DNA of 64,000 nucleotides from Streptomyces sp. TP-A0356. Its GTDB lineage: Bacteria > Actinomycetota > Actinomycetes > Streptomycetales > Streptomycetaceae. Positions 18,654-27,144 of this stretch are shown piece after piece. Each line of letters opens with the position of its first letter. Positions within the stretch are counted from its first letter, which is position 1. Location of the stretch: assembly GCF_001417775.1 (NCBI RefSeq), contig NZ_BBZJ01000044.1, positions 1 to 64,000 of the forward strand. The letters are read 5' to 3'. Below the pieces are notes generated by a model. It was not told where the DNA came from. It saw only the letters and a list, made by a program, of their open reading frames with translations, and made no database searches. A program made the position numbers and the translations under genes.

Positions 18654-19859
18654 ATGCCCCGACCTCCCCAGTCTCCGCTGCAAACCGTTCTCGACCGTGC
18701 CGCCGAGGGTGGGCGGATCACCCCCGAAGAGGCGCTCGTCCTGTACCGCGACGCCCCGCTGCACGCGCTGGGCGCCGCCGCCGACGCCGTACGCCGCCGC
18801 AGGTACGCGGGCACCGAGCACATCACGACGTACATCATCGAGCGCAACATCAACTACACGAACGTGTGCGTGACGGCGTGCAAGTTCTGCGCGTTCTACG
18901 CGGCCCCGAAGGACACCGCCAAGGGCTGGACCCGCGACCTCGACGACATCCTGCGCCGCTGCGCGGAGACCGTGGAGCTGGGCGGCACGCAGATCATGTT
19001 CCAGGGCGGCCACCACCCCGACTACGGCGTCGAGTACTACGAGAAGCACTTCCGCGCCATCAAGGAAGCCTTCCCGCAGCTGGTCATCCACAGCCTGGGC
19101 GCCAGCGAGGTCGAGCACATGGCGCGTATCTCCGGCGTGTCGGTGGAAGAGGCCATCACCCGTATCCACGCGGCCGGCCTCGACTCCTTCGCCGGGGCGG
19201 GCGCGGAGCTGCTGCCCGAGCGGCCGCGCAAGGCCATCGCGCCGCTGAAGGAGTCCGGTGAGCGCTGGCTGGAGATCATGGAGGCCGCGCACAACCTCGG
19301 GGTGGAGTCGACGTCCACCATGCTCATGGGCACGGGCGAGACGAACGCCGAGCGCATCGAGCACCTGCGGATGATCCGGGACGTACAGGACCGCACGGGC
19401 GGCTTCCGTGCGTTCATCCCGTACACCTACCAGCCGGAGAACAACCATCTGAAGGGCCGCACCCAGGCGACCCTCTTCGAGTACCTGCGGATGATCGCGA
19501 TCGCCCGTCTCTTCCTCGACAACGTCCAGCACATCCAGGGTTCCTGGCTGACCACCGGCAAGGAGATCGGCCAGCTGTCCCTGCACTACGGCGCGGACGA
19601 CCTCGGCTCGATCATGCTGGAGGAGAACGTCGTCTCCTCGGCCGGCGCCAAGCACCGCTCCAACCGCCAGGAGATCATCGACCTGATCAGGAAGGCGGGC
19701 CGGGTCCCGGCCCAGCGCTCCACGACGTACGAACACCTCGTCGTCCACGACGACCCCGCCAACGACCCCGTCGACGAGCGGGTCGCCTCCCACATCTCCT
19801 CCACCGCGATCGAGGGCGGCACCGCCCACCCCGAACTCAAGCTGATCGCCGCGACCTGA
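18654..19859 (+). CDS. mqnC: Cyclic dehypoxanthine futalosine synthase, radical SAM (MqnC)
   Basis: A protein of 401 residues. MqnC is a radical SAM enzyme that cyclises dehypoxanthine futalosine, forming the spiro carbon skeleton that MqnD then cleaves to dihydroxynaphthoate. The cluster motif CVTACKFCAFY (CxxxCxxC) lies near residue 72. MFQGGHHPDYGVEYYE, GAGAELLPERPR and STMLMGTGET are diagnostic for MqnC against MqnE. The ATG at 18654 follows GGAAAGG. It ends the mqn set in this window. No MqnB (futalosine hydrolase) or aminofutalosine deaminase gene is present here, so those steps would come from housekeeping genes. Confidence 0.95.
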   Translation: MPRPPQSPLQTVLDRAAEGGRITPEEALVLYRDAPLHALGAAADAVRRRRYAGTEHITTYIIERNINYTNVCVTACKFCAFYAAPKDTAKGWTRDLDDILRRCAETVELGGTQIMFQGGHHPDYGVEYYEKHFRAIKEAFPQLVIHSLGASEVEHMARISGVSVEEAITRIHAAGLDSFAGAGAELLPERPRKAIAPLKESGERWLEIMEAAHNLGVESTSTMLMGTGETNAERIEHLRMIRDVQDRTGGFRAFIPYTYQPENNHLKGRTQATLFEYLRMIAIARLFLDNVQHIQGSWLTTGKEIGQLSLHYGADDLGSIMLEENVVSSAGAKHRSNRQEIIDLIRKAGRVPAQRSTTYEHLVVHDDPANDPVDERVASHISSTAIEGGTAHPELKLIAAT

Positions 19860-19862
19860 GTA

Positions 19863-19903
19863 CCGGTGCACCGGGGCCGCCGTTCGGGGCTCTGGTGCAC
19901 CGG
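19863..19903. promoter_or_regulatory. Paired GGTGCACC palindromes before the exporter genes
   Basis: A perfect 12-base palindrome CCGGTGCACCGG (19863-19874) is followed by a second copy reading CTGGTGCACCGG (19892-19903), 29 bases centre to centre. Together they lie in the 131-base gap between mqnC and the ABC ATPase gene. Two equal palindromic sites before an exporter gene suggest a dimeric repressor operator, for example TetR-type. The copies can also pair with each other as a 10-base stem with a 21-base loop, so a terminator after mqnC is an alternative. Confidence 0.5.
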
Positions 19904-19990
19904 AGCGGCGACGCCCCGTCGGGCGGCGGCGCCATCCCCGGCGGGCGCGTCGGCGCACGCCATCCGACGCAGACAAGGACGGAGAAGCCC

Positions 19991-20986
19991 ATGACGGGCG
20001 CCATTCACGCCGAGGGTCTGGTGAAGACCTTCGGCGAGGTCCGGGCCGTCGACGGACTCGACCTGGACGTCCCGGAAGGCAGCGTGCTGGGCCTGCTCGG
20101 CCCCAATGGGGCGGGCAAGACCACCACGGTCCGGCTGCTCACCACACTGCTGCGCCCGAACGCGGGCATCGCGACCGTGGCCGGCCACGACGTGGTCCGT
20201 CAGCCGGACCGGGTCCGGCTGTCGATCGGGCTGACGGGTCAGTTCACCGCCGTGGACGAGCGGCTGACGGGTCGTGAGAACCTGTGCATGATCGGCGAGT
20301 TGTACGGCATGCGCAGCCGTGCCGCACGGCAGCGTGCCGCCGAGCTGCTGGAGCAGTTCGACCTGGTCGCGGCGGCCGACCGGAAGTCGAGCACCTACTC
20401 GGGCGGCATGCGCCGTCGGCTCGACCTCGCCGGGGCGCTGGTGGTGCGGCCGACGGTGATGTTCATGGACGAGCCGACCGTGGGCCTCGACCCCACCAGC
20501 CGTCTCATCCTGTGGAACGCCATCGAGCATCTCGTCGAGACCGGCATGACGCTCCTGCTCACCACGCAGTACCTGGAGGAGGCGGACCGGCTCGCGCAGC
20601 AGATCGCGGTCGTCGACCACGGTCGCATCATCGCCCGTGGCACGCCCCAGCAGCTCAAGGCGCAGTCCGGTCACCAGCGCGTCGAAGTGGTCATCGCCCG
20701 GACCGAGCAGATCGAGCACGCGGTGACGCTGCTCGCGCCCTTCGGCACCAGGAGACCCGAGGCCGACCGGCCGAGGTCACGGATCTCCGTTCCCGTCGAC
20801 GGAGGGGTGCGGCTGCTCCTGGAGATCGCGGCCGCGCTCGACTCCGCCGGTGTCGAGATCACCGACATCGAGTTGCGGCGTCCGACACTCGACGAGGTGT
20901 TCCTGGCCCTGACCCACGAGGCCCCGCACCCACGGGGGACCGAGGACGTGGCGGTCCCCGCCGGCGCGTCGAGCGAGAAGGAGTGA
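19991..20986 (+). CDS. ABC exporter ATPase, DrrA-type
   Basis: A protein of 331 residues. It has Walker A GPNGAGKTT near residue 36, signature YSGGMRRRLDLAGAL near 137, Walker B VMFMDEPTVGLDP near 157, and the C-terminal extension typical of daunorubicin-resistance (DrrA) ATPases. It would power export of the polyketide and give self-resistance. The start ATG at 19991 follows GGAGAAG. It is followed after five bases by the permease gene, whose ribosome site overlaps this stop, so translation is probably coupled. It lies downstream of the mqn block and may share its transcript or use the operator-like palindromes in the preceding gap. Confidence 0.95.
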   Translation: MTGAIHAEGLVKTFGEVRAVDGLDLDVPEGSVLGLLGPNGAGKTTTVRLLTTLLRPNAGIATVAGHDVVRQPDRVRLSIGLTGQFTAVDERLTGRENLCMIGELYGMRSRAARQRAAELLEQFDLVAAADRKSSTYSGGMRRRLDLAGALVVRPTVMFMDEPTVGLDPTSRLILWNAIEHLVETGMTLLLTTQYLEEADRLAQQIAVVDHGRIIARGTPQQLKAQSGHQRVEVVIARTEQIEHAVTLLAPFGTRRPEADRPRSRISVPVDGGVRLLLEIAAALDSAGVEITDIELRRPTLDEVFLALTHEAPHPRGTEDVAVPAGASSEKE

Positions 20987-20991
20987 GAGCC

Positions 20992-21843
20992 ATGTCGGTG
21001 GCGGTGCAACCCGGGCCGGCGGACGCCCTGCGGCCCGGAACGGCGGCTAAGGCCGCCCGTGACGTCGTGGTGATCACACGGCGCAACCTGACCAGAACGA
21101 TGCGGGTCCCCGAGATCCTCATTCTGAGCCTGGCGCAACCGGTGCTGATGGTGCTGTTGTTCGCGTACGTCCTCGCGGGGTCCTTCAGCCTACCCGGCAG
21201 CGGAGGACCGGACGCGTACCGGGAGTTCATGATGCCGGGCTTCTTCGCGCAGACGGTCGCCCTCGCCACTGCGAGCAGCAGCAGTGTGAACATGGCCGGC
21301 GATCTGCAGAGCGGCATGGTGGACCGGTTCCGCTCGCTGCCCATGTCCCGAGGCGCCCTGCTGACCGGGCGCACCGTCGCGGACATGGTGCTGAACGCGA
21401 TCCTGCTGGCGGCGATGGTCGTCTGTGCCCTGATCGTCGGATGGCGCGCTCACGACGGGCTCCTACGGGCGGCCGCGGCGTTCGGGCTGCTGCTGCTCAT
21501 GGGGTACGCCCTGTCCTGGGTGGCGGTGCTCATCGGCCTCTCGGTCAGGGCCCCGGAGGCCGCGGCCACGAGCAACTTCCTGTGGCTGTTCCCCATGACG
21601 TTCCTGTCGAACGCCTTCGTGGCGCCCTCGACCCTGCCGACGGTGCTGCGCTGGGCCGCGGAGTGGAATCCGCTGAGCGCCACCGTGCAGTCCAGTCGCG
21701 AGCTGTTCGGCAATCCCAGCCTGTCGCACAGCGGGGCCTGGCCGGCGCACCACCCCCTCGCCCTGTCCCTGCTCTGGTCGGTCGTGATCGCGGTGGTCTG
21801 CCGGGTGCTGGCGGTTCGCCGCTACAGTGCGATGGGCCTGTGA
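20992..21843 (+). CDS. ABC-2 type exporter permease, DrrB-type
   Basis: A protein of 283 residues. It carries six likely membrane segments, for example ILSLAQPVLMVLLFAYVLAG near 45, the AAFGLLLLMGYALSWVAVLI region, and a C-terminal LALSLLWSVVIAVVCRVL. The order and the EFMMPGFFAQTVALA loop match the DrrB family of drug-export permeases. The ATG at 20992 has AAGGAG overlapping the end of the ATPase gene. It would form the membrane half of the exporter with that ATPase. Its stop is 18 bases from the start of the ligase-like fusion gene, so all three genes are likely one unit. Confidence 0.93.
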   Translation: MSVAVQPGPADALRPGTAAKAARDVVVITRRNLTRTMRVPEILILSLAQPVLMVLLFAYVLAGSFSLPGSGGPDAYREFMMPGFFAQTVALATASSSSVNMAGDLQSGMVDRFRSLPMSRGALLTGRTVADMVLNAILLAAMVVCALIVGWRAHDGLLRAAAAFGLLLLMGYALSWVAVLIGLSVRAPEAAATSNFLWLFPMTFLSNAFVAPSTLPTVLRWAAEWNPLSATVQSSRELFGNPSLSHSGAWPAHHPLALSLLWSVVIAVVCRVLAVRRYSAMGL

Positions 21844-21861
21844 GACCGGGGTGCCACGGCC

Positions 21862-24800
21862 ATGACAGACGCCTTCCGCGCCGATCTGATACGGCCGCTG
21901 CACGAGCTGCTCGCCCGACACGCCGCACGGCAGCCCGGCAGGACGGCCTTCCTGGACGGCCACCGCTCGGTGACGTACGCGGAACTGGAGCGGCGTACCG
22001 CCCGGGTGGCCGGGCATCTCGTGGGACTGGGGCTGGAGCGCGGCGCCCGTGCGGTGATCTACCTCTCCAACCGGCTTGAGGCGGTGGAGAGTTACCTGGC
22101 GATCACCCGCGCGAGCGCCGTCGGCGTCCCGCTCGATCCGCGGTCGACCGACGCCGAGCTGGGCCACTTCCTCGACGACTGCGCGGCCCGGCTGGTGATC
22201 ACGGGTGCCGCGCAGCTCCCCCAGGTGCGGAGGGTGCTGGCGGACCGCCCCGGAATCGTCGTGGTCCTGGTGGGCGAATCCGCCGAACTCCCCCACGCGG
22301 AGCCGGAGGAGGGCGCTCCGCACCGGTACGAGACACTGGCCACCACCTGGTCGCTGCGCGATCCGCCGCGCGACGACCTCGGGCTCGACGAGCCTGCGTG
22401 GATGCTCTACACGACGGGCACGACCGGGAGGCCGAAGGGCGTGGTCTCCACCCAGCGCACCTCGCTGTGGGCGACCGCCTCCTGCAACGCCCCCCTGCTC
22501 GGGCTGTCGGAGCAGGACCGGGTGCTGGGGCCGATGCCGTTGTTCCACGCACTGGCCCACAACATCTGCGTCCTCGGTGTCGTCGCTGTGGGCGCCACCG
22601 CACGCATCACGGACGGACTCGCCGCGGACGAGGTGCTGCGCACGGCCCGGGATGAGGAGTCGACCTTCCTCGTCGGTACGCCGACCCTCTACCACCAGAT
22701 GGTGGAGCAGGCGCGCGACGGCGACCTCGACCCGCACGGGCTGCGGGTGTGCATGGTGGCCGGGTCCCCCTGCCCGACGCGCCTGCACGAGGCGTTCCGC
22801 GCCACGTTCGGCGTCGCGCTGCTGGACAGCTACGGCACCGAGACGTGCGGCGCGATCACCACCAACCTCCCCCAGGGCCCGTACGTGCCGGGTTCCTGCG
22901 GACGCCCGCTGCCCGGCGTCGCGCTGCGGCTGACGGACCCTCGGACCGGAACCGAGGTCACCACCGGCGAGGAGGGCGAGGTCTGGGTCTCCAGCCCCGC
23001 CCTCATGCTCGGCTACCACGGCCACCCCGACGCGACCGAGTCCGTGCTCTGCGACGGCTGGTTTCGCACCGGCGACCTCGCCCGGCAGGACGCGGACGGG
23101 TACGTGACCCTGACCGGCCGCCTGAACGAGGTCATCGTCCGCGGGGGCGAGCACATCCACCCGGGCGAGGTGGAGAAGGTCCTCCTCCAGGTGCCCGGCG
23201 TCGGCGACGCGGCCGTGGGCGCGAAGCCGCACGAGGTGCTGGGCGAAGTGCCGGTGGCGTATCTGGTGCCGGGGCCCGACGGCCTGGACGTCGACGCGGT
23301 ACTGGCCGCCTGCCGGGACGAACTGTCGGCCGCCAAACGGCCCGAGGAGATCCGCGCGGTCGACGAGGTGCCGCGCAATCCGGCGGGGAAGATCGCCCGG
23401 CAGCGGCTGTCGGGACTGACCGGGCGGCTGCTGTGGCGGCGGGCGCAGGGTCCACTGGATCCCGCCCGCTACGAGGGAGCCGCCGACCTCGGGTTGTCGG
23501 CCGGGGGGCATCCGCTGCTGGCCGCGACGGTCGAACACCCGGACGGGGACGGGGTGACCTTCACCGGGCGGCTCTTGCGGGGCACCGGCGCGCCGTGGCT
23601 GTCCGGCGAGGCCGGTGGCCGGGCCGTGGTGTCCCACGCGGTGCTGCTGGACCTGGCCCTGCACGCGGCCGCGCATCTTGGTTGCGGCCGGCTGCTGGAC
23701 TTCGACGTCGTGCTGCCGCTGCTGCTGCCCGCGGAGGGAGGCGTGCAGTTGCGGGTCACCGTCGATGCGGCCGACACCCTCGGGATCCGCGCGGTGACCG
23801 TGTACGCACGCCGTGACGCGAACGGTGCGACGGGACGCCCCTGGGTCCGTCATGCCTCCGGCAGAGCGGCCTTCGGTACCGGCCCTTCGCCTGGGTGGAG
23901 CCTGGCCGTGTGGCCGCCCGCCGGGGCGACGTGGGTGGGTGTCGACGACGTCTTCGAGGACCGCGGGCCGTTGGGTGCCCGTGGCGCGCCGCAGGCGCTG
24001 CGTGGTCTGTGGCGGCGCGAGGACGACCTCTTCGTCGAGGTGTCCGTCGCCGCGGGGACGCCGGGGCGCGGCGGCGGTCTGGGACTGCATCCGGCGCTCC
24101 TGGAGGTGGTGACCCGGCCCGAGTTGTGGAACCACTTGATCGCGGCGCCGGGATCCGCCGGATCCGGTGACGGCCCGTTGCGGGTGGCGGACGCCTGGCG
24201 CGGGGTGACCTTGCATGCCGTCCGGGCCTCCGTACTGCGGGCCCGGCTCCGGATCGCGGCGGACGGGACCCTCGCCGTCGAGGCCGCGGACGCTGCCGGG
24301 GATCCGGTGCTGACGGCGGAATCGGTGCGCTTCGGGGCGCTGTCCCCCGAGGGGTTGCGGGCGGCCTCCGTGGCGCAGCAGGACGGCCTGTTCGAGGAGG
24401 TGTGGCGCGATGTGCCGCTGCCGCCCGCCGCGGAGCGGAGTCGGCGGTGGGCCGTCGTGGGCGCGGATCCGCTGCGGGCCCGCTCGGGGCTGACGGCCGC
24501 CGGGGTGCACGTCGAGACCTACCCGGGCTTCGAGCAATTGGCCAAGGCGGTGGACGGCGGGGCGCCCGCTCCCGACGTGGTGGTCGTGTCGTGGGCCTCG
24601 CCCTCCGCGGGCGCCACCGGTCACGTGCTGGACCTCGTCCGGGGAGCGGTGCGCGATGCGGCGGAATGGGCGCGCAGATGGACCAACTCCTTCCTGCCCG
24701 GCGCCCGGCTCGTCGTCCTGACGCGGGACGCGGTACCGGCCTGGGAGCGGCCCGCCGGGGAATGTCTGCCGGGCTCCGCGATATGGGGTCTGGTCGGCGC

Positions 24801-25689
24801 CCTGCAGGACCGGGTGCCGGAGCGGTTCCTGCTGTGCGACACGGATGCCTCCACGGAGACCTGGCGAGCGCTGCCGGGGGCGGTGGCGTCGGGCGAGCCA
24901 CGGTTGGCGCTTCGCGGCAGGCGTGTCCGTGCCCCCCGCGTGACCCGCACCGGCGGCACTGGGCTGGACGGGAGCGCGGGGCACGCGGTGCGCGGCGTGC
25001 TGCTCGTCGCGGGGCGGCCGGCGCCGGAACTCGCCGGGCACCTGGTCTCTCCCGGCGGTGTCGGTGTGGAACAGCTGGTCGTCACCGGGCCGTGTGCCCG
25101 GCGGACCGCTGCCGTGGCGGCCCGGGCGGGTGCGCGGGTGACGGTGGCGGACCGGGACCCGGCCGATCCGGCACGTTCCCTCGCCACCGTGCTGCGCGAC
25201 GCTTGGGAGGCGGTCGTCTTCACCGCCTCCGTCCAACCGGGCGGCGTGACGGCGGACGCGGAAGCGGAGGCCGACGAAGCGATTCGGTTCGTGGTGGGCA
25301 CGGCACTGGCCCTGGGTGCTCATGTGTCCGGCGGGCGGGGTCCGCGTCTCGTTCTGGTCCAGCCCACCGCCGACGCGTTGGGACCGGTCGGGGAGGCGGT
25401 CGCGGCCTGCCTTGACGCTCTGGCACGTCAGTTGGCCACCGACGGCGCTCCCGTGGTCTCGGTGCGCTGCGCCGATCCGCTCTCGCCGGAGGGCCAGGAC
25501 CTGCTGGACGCGGCGCTGGCACTCGGCCGGCCGGTGGTGACGGCCGAGCGCCTCGACCTGGGTGAGCCGTGGCCGGGTGGCGCGTGGACGGGTACGAACG
25601 CGCTGCGACGCGATCTGCTGCCCGGGCCCCCGCGGCGGCCCGCCCGGAACACACTCGCCGATCCGCCCGCCCCGCCGCACACCTGGTGA
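21862..25689 (+). CDS. Acyl-CoA-ligase-like protein fused to decayed DH-KR regions
   Basis: A protein of 1275 residues with an unusual make-up. Residues 1-520 are an acyl-activating domain closely similar to the loading domain of the PKS at 27145-39681: both start (S/T)D...LIRPLHELL and share VSTQRTSLWATASCNAP. The core motif YTTGTTGRPKG and the Lys motif NPAGKIAR are present. The fifth core motif has lost one residue (YGTETCG against YGSTETGG) and the eighth has Asn for Lys (GRLNE). Residues about 549-840 resemble a PKS DH without the catalytic His, with Asp replaced by Glu in HPALLEV. Residues about 860-1275 resemble the KR of the last module of the same PKS but lack GGTGxxG and the catalytic Tyr. 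There is no ACP, KS or AT. Whether the ligase part is active is open. Confidence 0.85.
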   Translation: MTDAFRADLIRPLHELLARHAARQPGRTAFLDGHRSVTYAELERRTARVAGHLVGLGLERGARAVIYLSNRLEAVESYLAITRASAVGVPLDPRSTDAELGHFLDDCAARLVITGAAQLPQVRRVLADRPGIVVVLVGESAELPHAEPEEGAPHRYETLATTWSLRDPPRDDLGLDEPAWMLYTTGTTGRPKGVVSTQRTSLWATASCNAPLLGLSEQDRVLGPMPLFHALAHNICVLGVVAVGATARITDGLAADEVLRTARDEESTFLVGTPTLYHQMVEQARDGDLDPHGLRVCMVAGSPCPTRLHEAFRATFGVALLDSYGTETCGAITTNLPQGPYVPGSCGRPLPGVALRLTDPRTGTEVTTGEEGEVWVSSPALMLGYHGHPDATESVLCDGWFRTGDLARQDADGYVTLTGRLNEVIVRGGEHIHPGEVEKVLLQVPGVGDAAVGAKPHEVLGEVPVAYLVPGPDGLDVDAVLAACRDELSAAKRPEEIRAVDEVPRNPAGKIARQRLSGLTGRLLWRRAQGPLDPARYEGAADLGLSAGGHPLLAATVEHPDGDGVTFTGRLLRGTGAPWLSGEAGGRAVVSHAVLLDLALHAAAHLGCGRLLDFDVVLPLLLPAEGGVQLRVTVDAADTLGIRAVTVYARRDANGATGRPWVRHASGRAAFGTGPSPGWSLAVWPPAGATWVGVDDVFEDRGPLGARGAPQALRGLWRREDDLFVEVSVAAGTPGRGGGLGLHPALLEVVTRPELWNHLIAAPGSAGSGDGPLRVADAWRGVTLHAVRASVLRARLRIAADGTLAVEAADAAGDPVLTAESVRFGALSPEGLRAASVAQQDGLFEEVWRDVPLPPAAERSRRWAVVGADPLRARSGLTAAGVHVETYPGFEQLAKAVDGGAPAPDVVVVSWASPSAGATGHVLDLVRGAVRDAAEWARRWTNSFLPGARLVVLTRDAVPAWERPAGECLPGSAIWGLVGALQDRVPERFLLCDTDASTETWRALPGAVASGEPRLALRGRRVRAPRVTRTGGTGLDGSAGHAVRGVLLVAGRPAPELAGHLVSPGGVGVEQLVVTGPCARRTAAVAARAGARVTVADRDPADPARSLATVLRDAWEAVVFTASVQPGGVTADAEAEADEAIRFVVGTALALGAHVSGGRGPRLVLVQPTADALGPVGEAVAACLDALARQLATDGAPVVSVRCADPLSPEGQDLLDAALALGRPVVTAERLDLGEPWPGGAWTGTNALRRDLLPGPPRRPARNTLADPPAPPHTW

Positions 25690-26073
25690 GGGCGGTGGCG
25701 CCCCCACGGGTCCCCGCCCCGGCGCAGCCGTCGGCCGCCGGGCCGGGCGGGTGCCGCCGTCTTCCGGCCGGTGCCGTCGCCGGGCCGTCGGCGAGGAGCC
25801 GACCGCGCGTCAGGGGCGGGGGCCCACCGCCGGGGCGGCCGTGCGTCGCGGAACCCCGCCCGGGCCGGCCCGGGCGACGGCCACCGCAGAGACGGCGGGC
25901 CGGACTCGGCAGCCCTGTACCGCCGACGCTTCGTGCCTCTCGCCTCCACGCCTCGCACATGGATCGCCCCGACACGACGAGGGCCCCCGACCGGTGGGAA
26001 AGACCCGGTCGGGGGCCCTAGTCGTGGACCGCCATGGGCGGGTGCCGCGCAGGCCCCGCAGGCGGGCCGGGGA
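25690..26073. other. Convergent intergenic region
   Basis: This 384-base gap lies between convergent genes. Apart from the hairpin at 25974-26025 I see no gene, promoter or repeat in it. Confidence 0.7.
25974..26025. terminator. Strong bidirectional hairpin terminator
   Basis: Arms of 21 bases (25974-25994 and 26005-26025) pair with a single mismatch around a ten-base loop. The core is GGGCCCCCGACCGG and its complement. It lies between the convergent ends of the rightward fusion gene and the leftward KAS III-like gene and has no T tract, as is common in Streptomyces. It probably stops transcription from both sides. Confidence 0.85.
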
Positions 26074-27105
26074 TCACACCGCCCAGGCGGGTAGATCCGT
26101 GATCGTGACCACGCATGCGGTGCAGATCCAGCCGGGTCCCTGGGAGACCAGCAGGACGTGGTCTCCCGGGCCGACCTCACGCGTGCGGACCAGGTGCCCC
26201 AGCGTGATGAAGACGTCCGCGCCGCCCACGTGACCGACGCCCTTGCCGAAGTCCCAGCTGGACCGGGACATGGGCAGGCTCAGCGGCAGCATCAACGAGT
26301 ACTCGATCATCCGGCCGTCCATGTTGATCGGCACGACCTTGGCGAGGTCGGCCGCGTTCAGGTCGGCGTCGACCAAGGCCCGGTGAATGACGTCCAGGTC
26401 GAAGATGCTCAGCTTCTCCAGCGTCTCCGACACCGTCATCTCGGTCTCGTTGAACCGTGCTGTCCGCTCCTGCATGTCCATCGCATCCGTCTCGCCGCGC
26501 AGCAGGAGCGGGCCGTCACCACGGTGCCACTTCTCCAGCGCCGGAAGCACTCCGGCGTGCAGCGACCGGACCTCCGCGAAGCCCTCCTCCGCGCTGAGCA
26601 GAACGGCGGCACCACCGTCGCCGAGGAAGTACGACTGACCGTAGCCCGTCCACCGGTCGACCTCCGGGGAGGAGAAGTTCTCCCCCGTGGTCAGCAGCAC
26701 CGCCTCGCTCCGGGCAGCACCGGTCATCTGGCCGATGGCCACCTCGAGGGAGCCCAGCATGCCATTGCAGCCCTGCTGCAGGTAGAGCGCGGAGACACCG
26801 TCAAGTCCCAGTTCGCGCAGGATGTATCCGGGCGGATAGGACCCAACGGGCCCCTGATAGTGGACCGCGCTGTGAATGTGCGACGTGATCTCGTCGGGCT
26901 CGAGCTTGGAGCGCTCCAGAGCGGCGGTGGCAGCCGACACCGCCAGGTCCATGGCCGGCACGTCACCGGAGACGTGCGTCCCGGTCAGCCCGTTCGCGGC
27001 GGTCACCTCGGGATCCACGCGACCCTCGGCGACGGCCTGCTCCACGCTCGCCCACTCGTGCAGAGTGACTCCCAGGGAACTGATGTGGACGTTCTCTACC
27101 CTCAT
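26074..27105 (-). CDS. KAS III-like acyltransferase
   Basis: A protein of 343 residues with the KAS III (FabH-like) fold. The nucleophile Cys113 lies in QQGCNGML. The FabH His motif HQAN is replaced (VPINMDGRMIEY) and the Asn motif is replaced by GKGVGHVGGAD, which places a His at 292. This pattern resembles KAS III-like acyltransferases such as CerJ, ChlB3 and PtmR, which move acyl groups from carrier proteins to sugars, cyclitols or other carriers rather than condensing them. The ATG at 27105 follows AAGGAGA by eight bases. The gene starts 39 bases after the stop of the aryl-loading PKS, so the two are almost certainly co-transcribed and it probably handles that PKS's product. The acceptor is unknown: a sugar, the macrolide or another ACP are all possible. 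Confidence 0.88.
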   Translation of the reverse strand: MRVENVHISSLGVTLHEWASVEQAVAEGRVDPEVTAANGLTGTHVSGDVPAMDLAVSAATAALERSKLEPDEITSHIHSAVHYQGPVGSYPPGYILRELGLDGVSALYLQQGCNGMLGSLEVAIGQMTGAARSEAVLLTTGENFSSPEVDRWTGYGQSYFLGDGGAAVLLSAEEGFAEVRSLHAGVLPALEKWHRGDGPLLLRGETDAMDMQERTARFNETEMTVSETLEKLSIFDLDVIHRALVDADLNAADLAKVVPINMDGRMIEYSLMLPLSLPMSRSSWDFGKGVGHVGGADVFITLGHLVRTREVGPGDHVLLVSQGPGWICTACVVTITDLPAWAV

Positions 27106-27144
27106 GCGGGATGTCTCCTTCTCCGTCCGGCGTCGAGGCCGGTC

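Noticed and set aside
13829..19859. Housekeeping menaquinone operon
   Set aside because: The genes are interrupted by a thioesterase and a ferredoxin, flanked by PKS and exporter genes, and lack mqnB. A dedicated role is more likely, though only a genome search can settle it.
21862..25689. Complete PKS or NRPS module
   Set aside because: There is no carrier-protein motif, no KS and no AT; the DH and KR regions lack catalytic residues.
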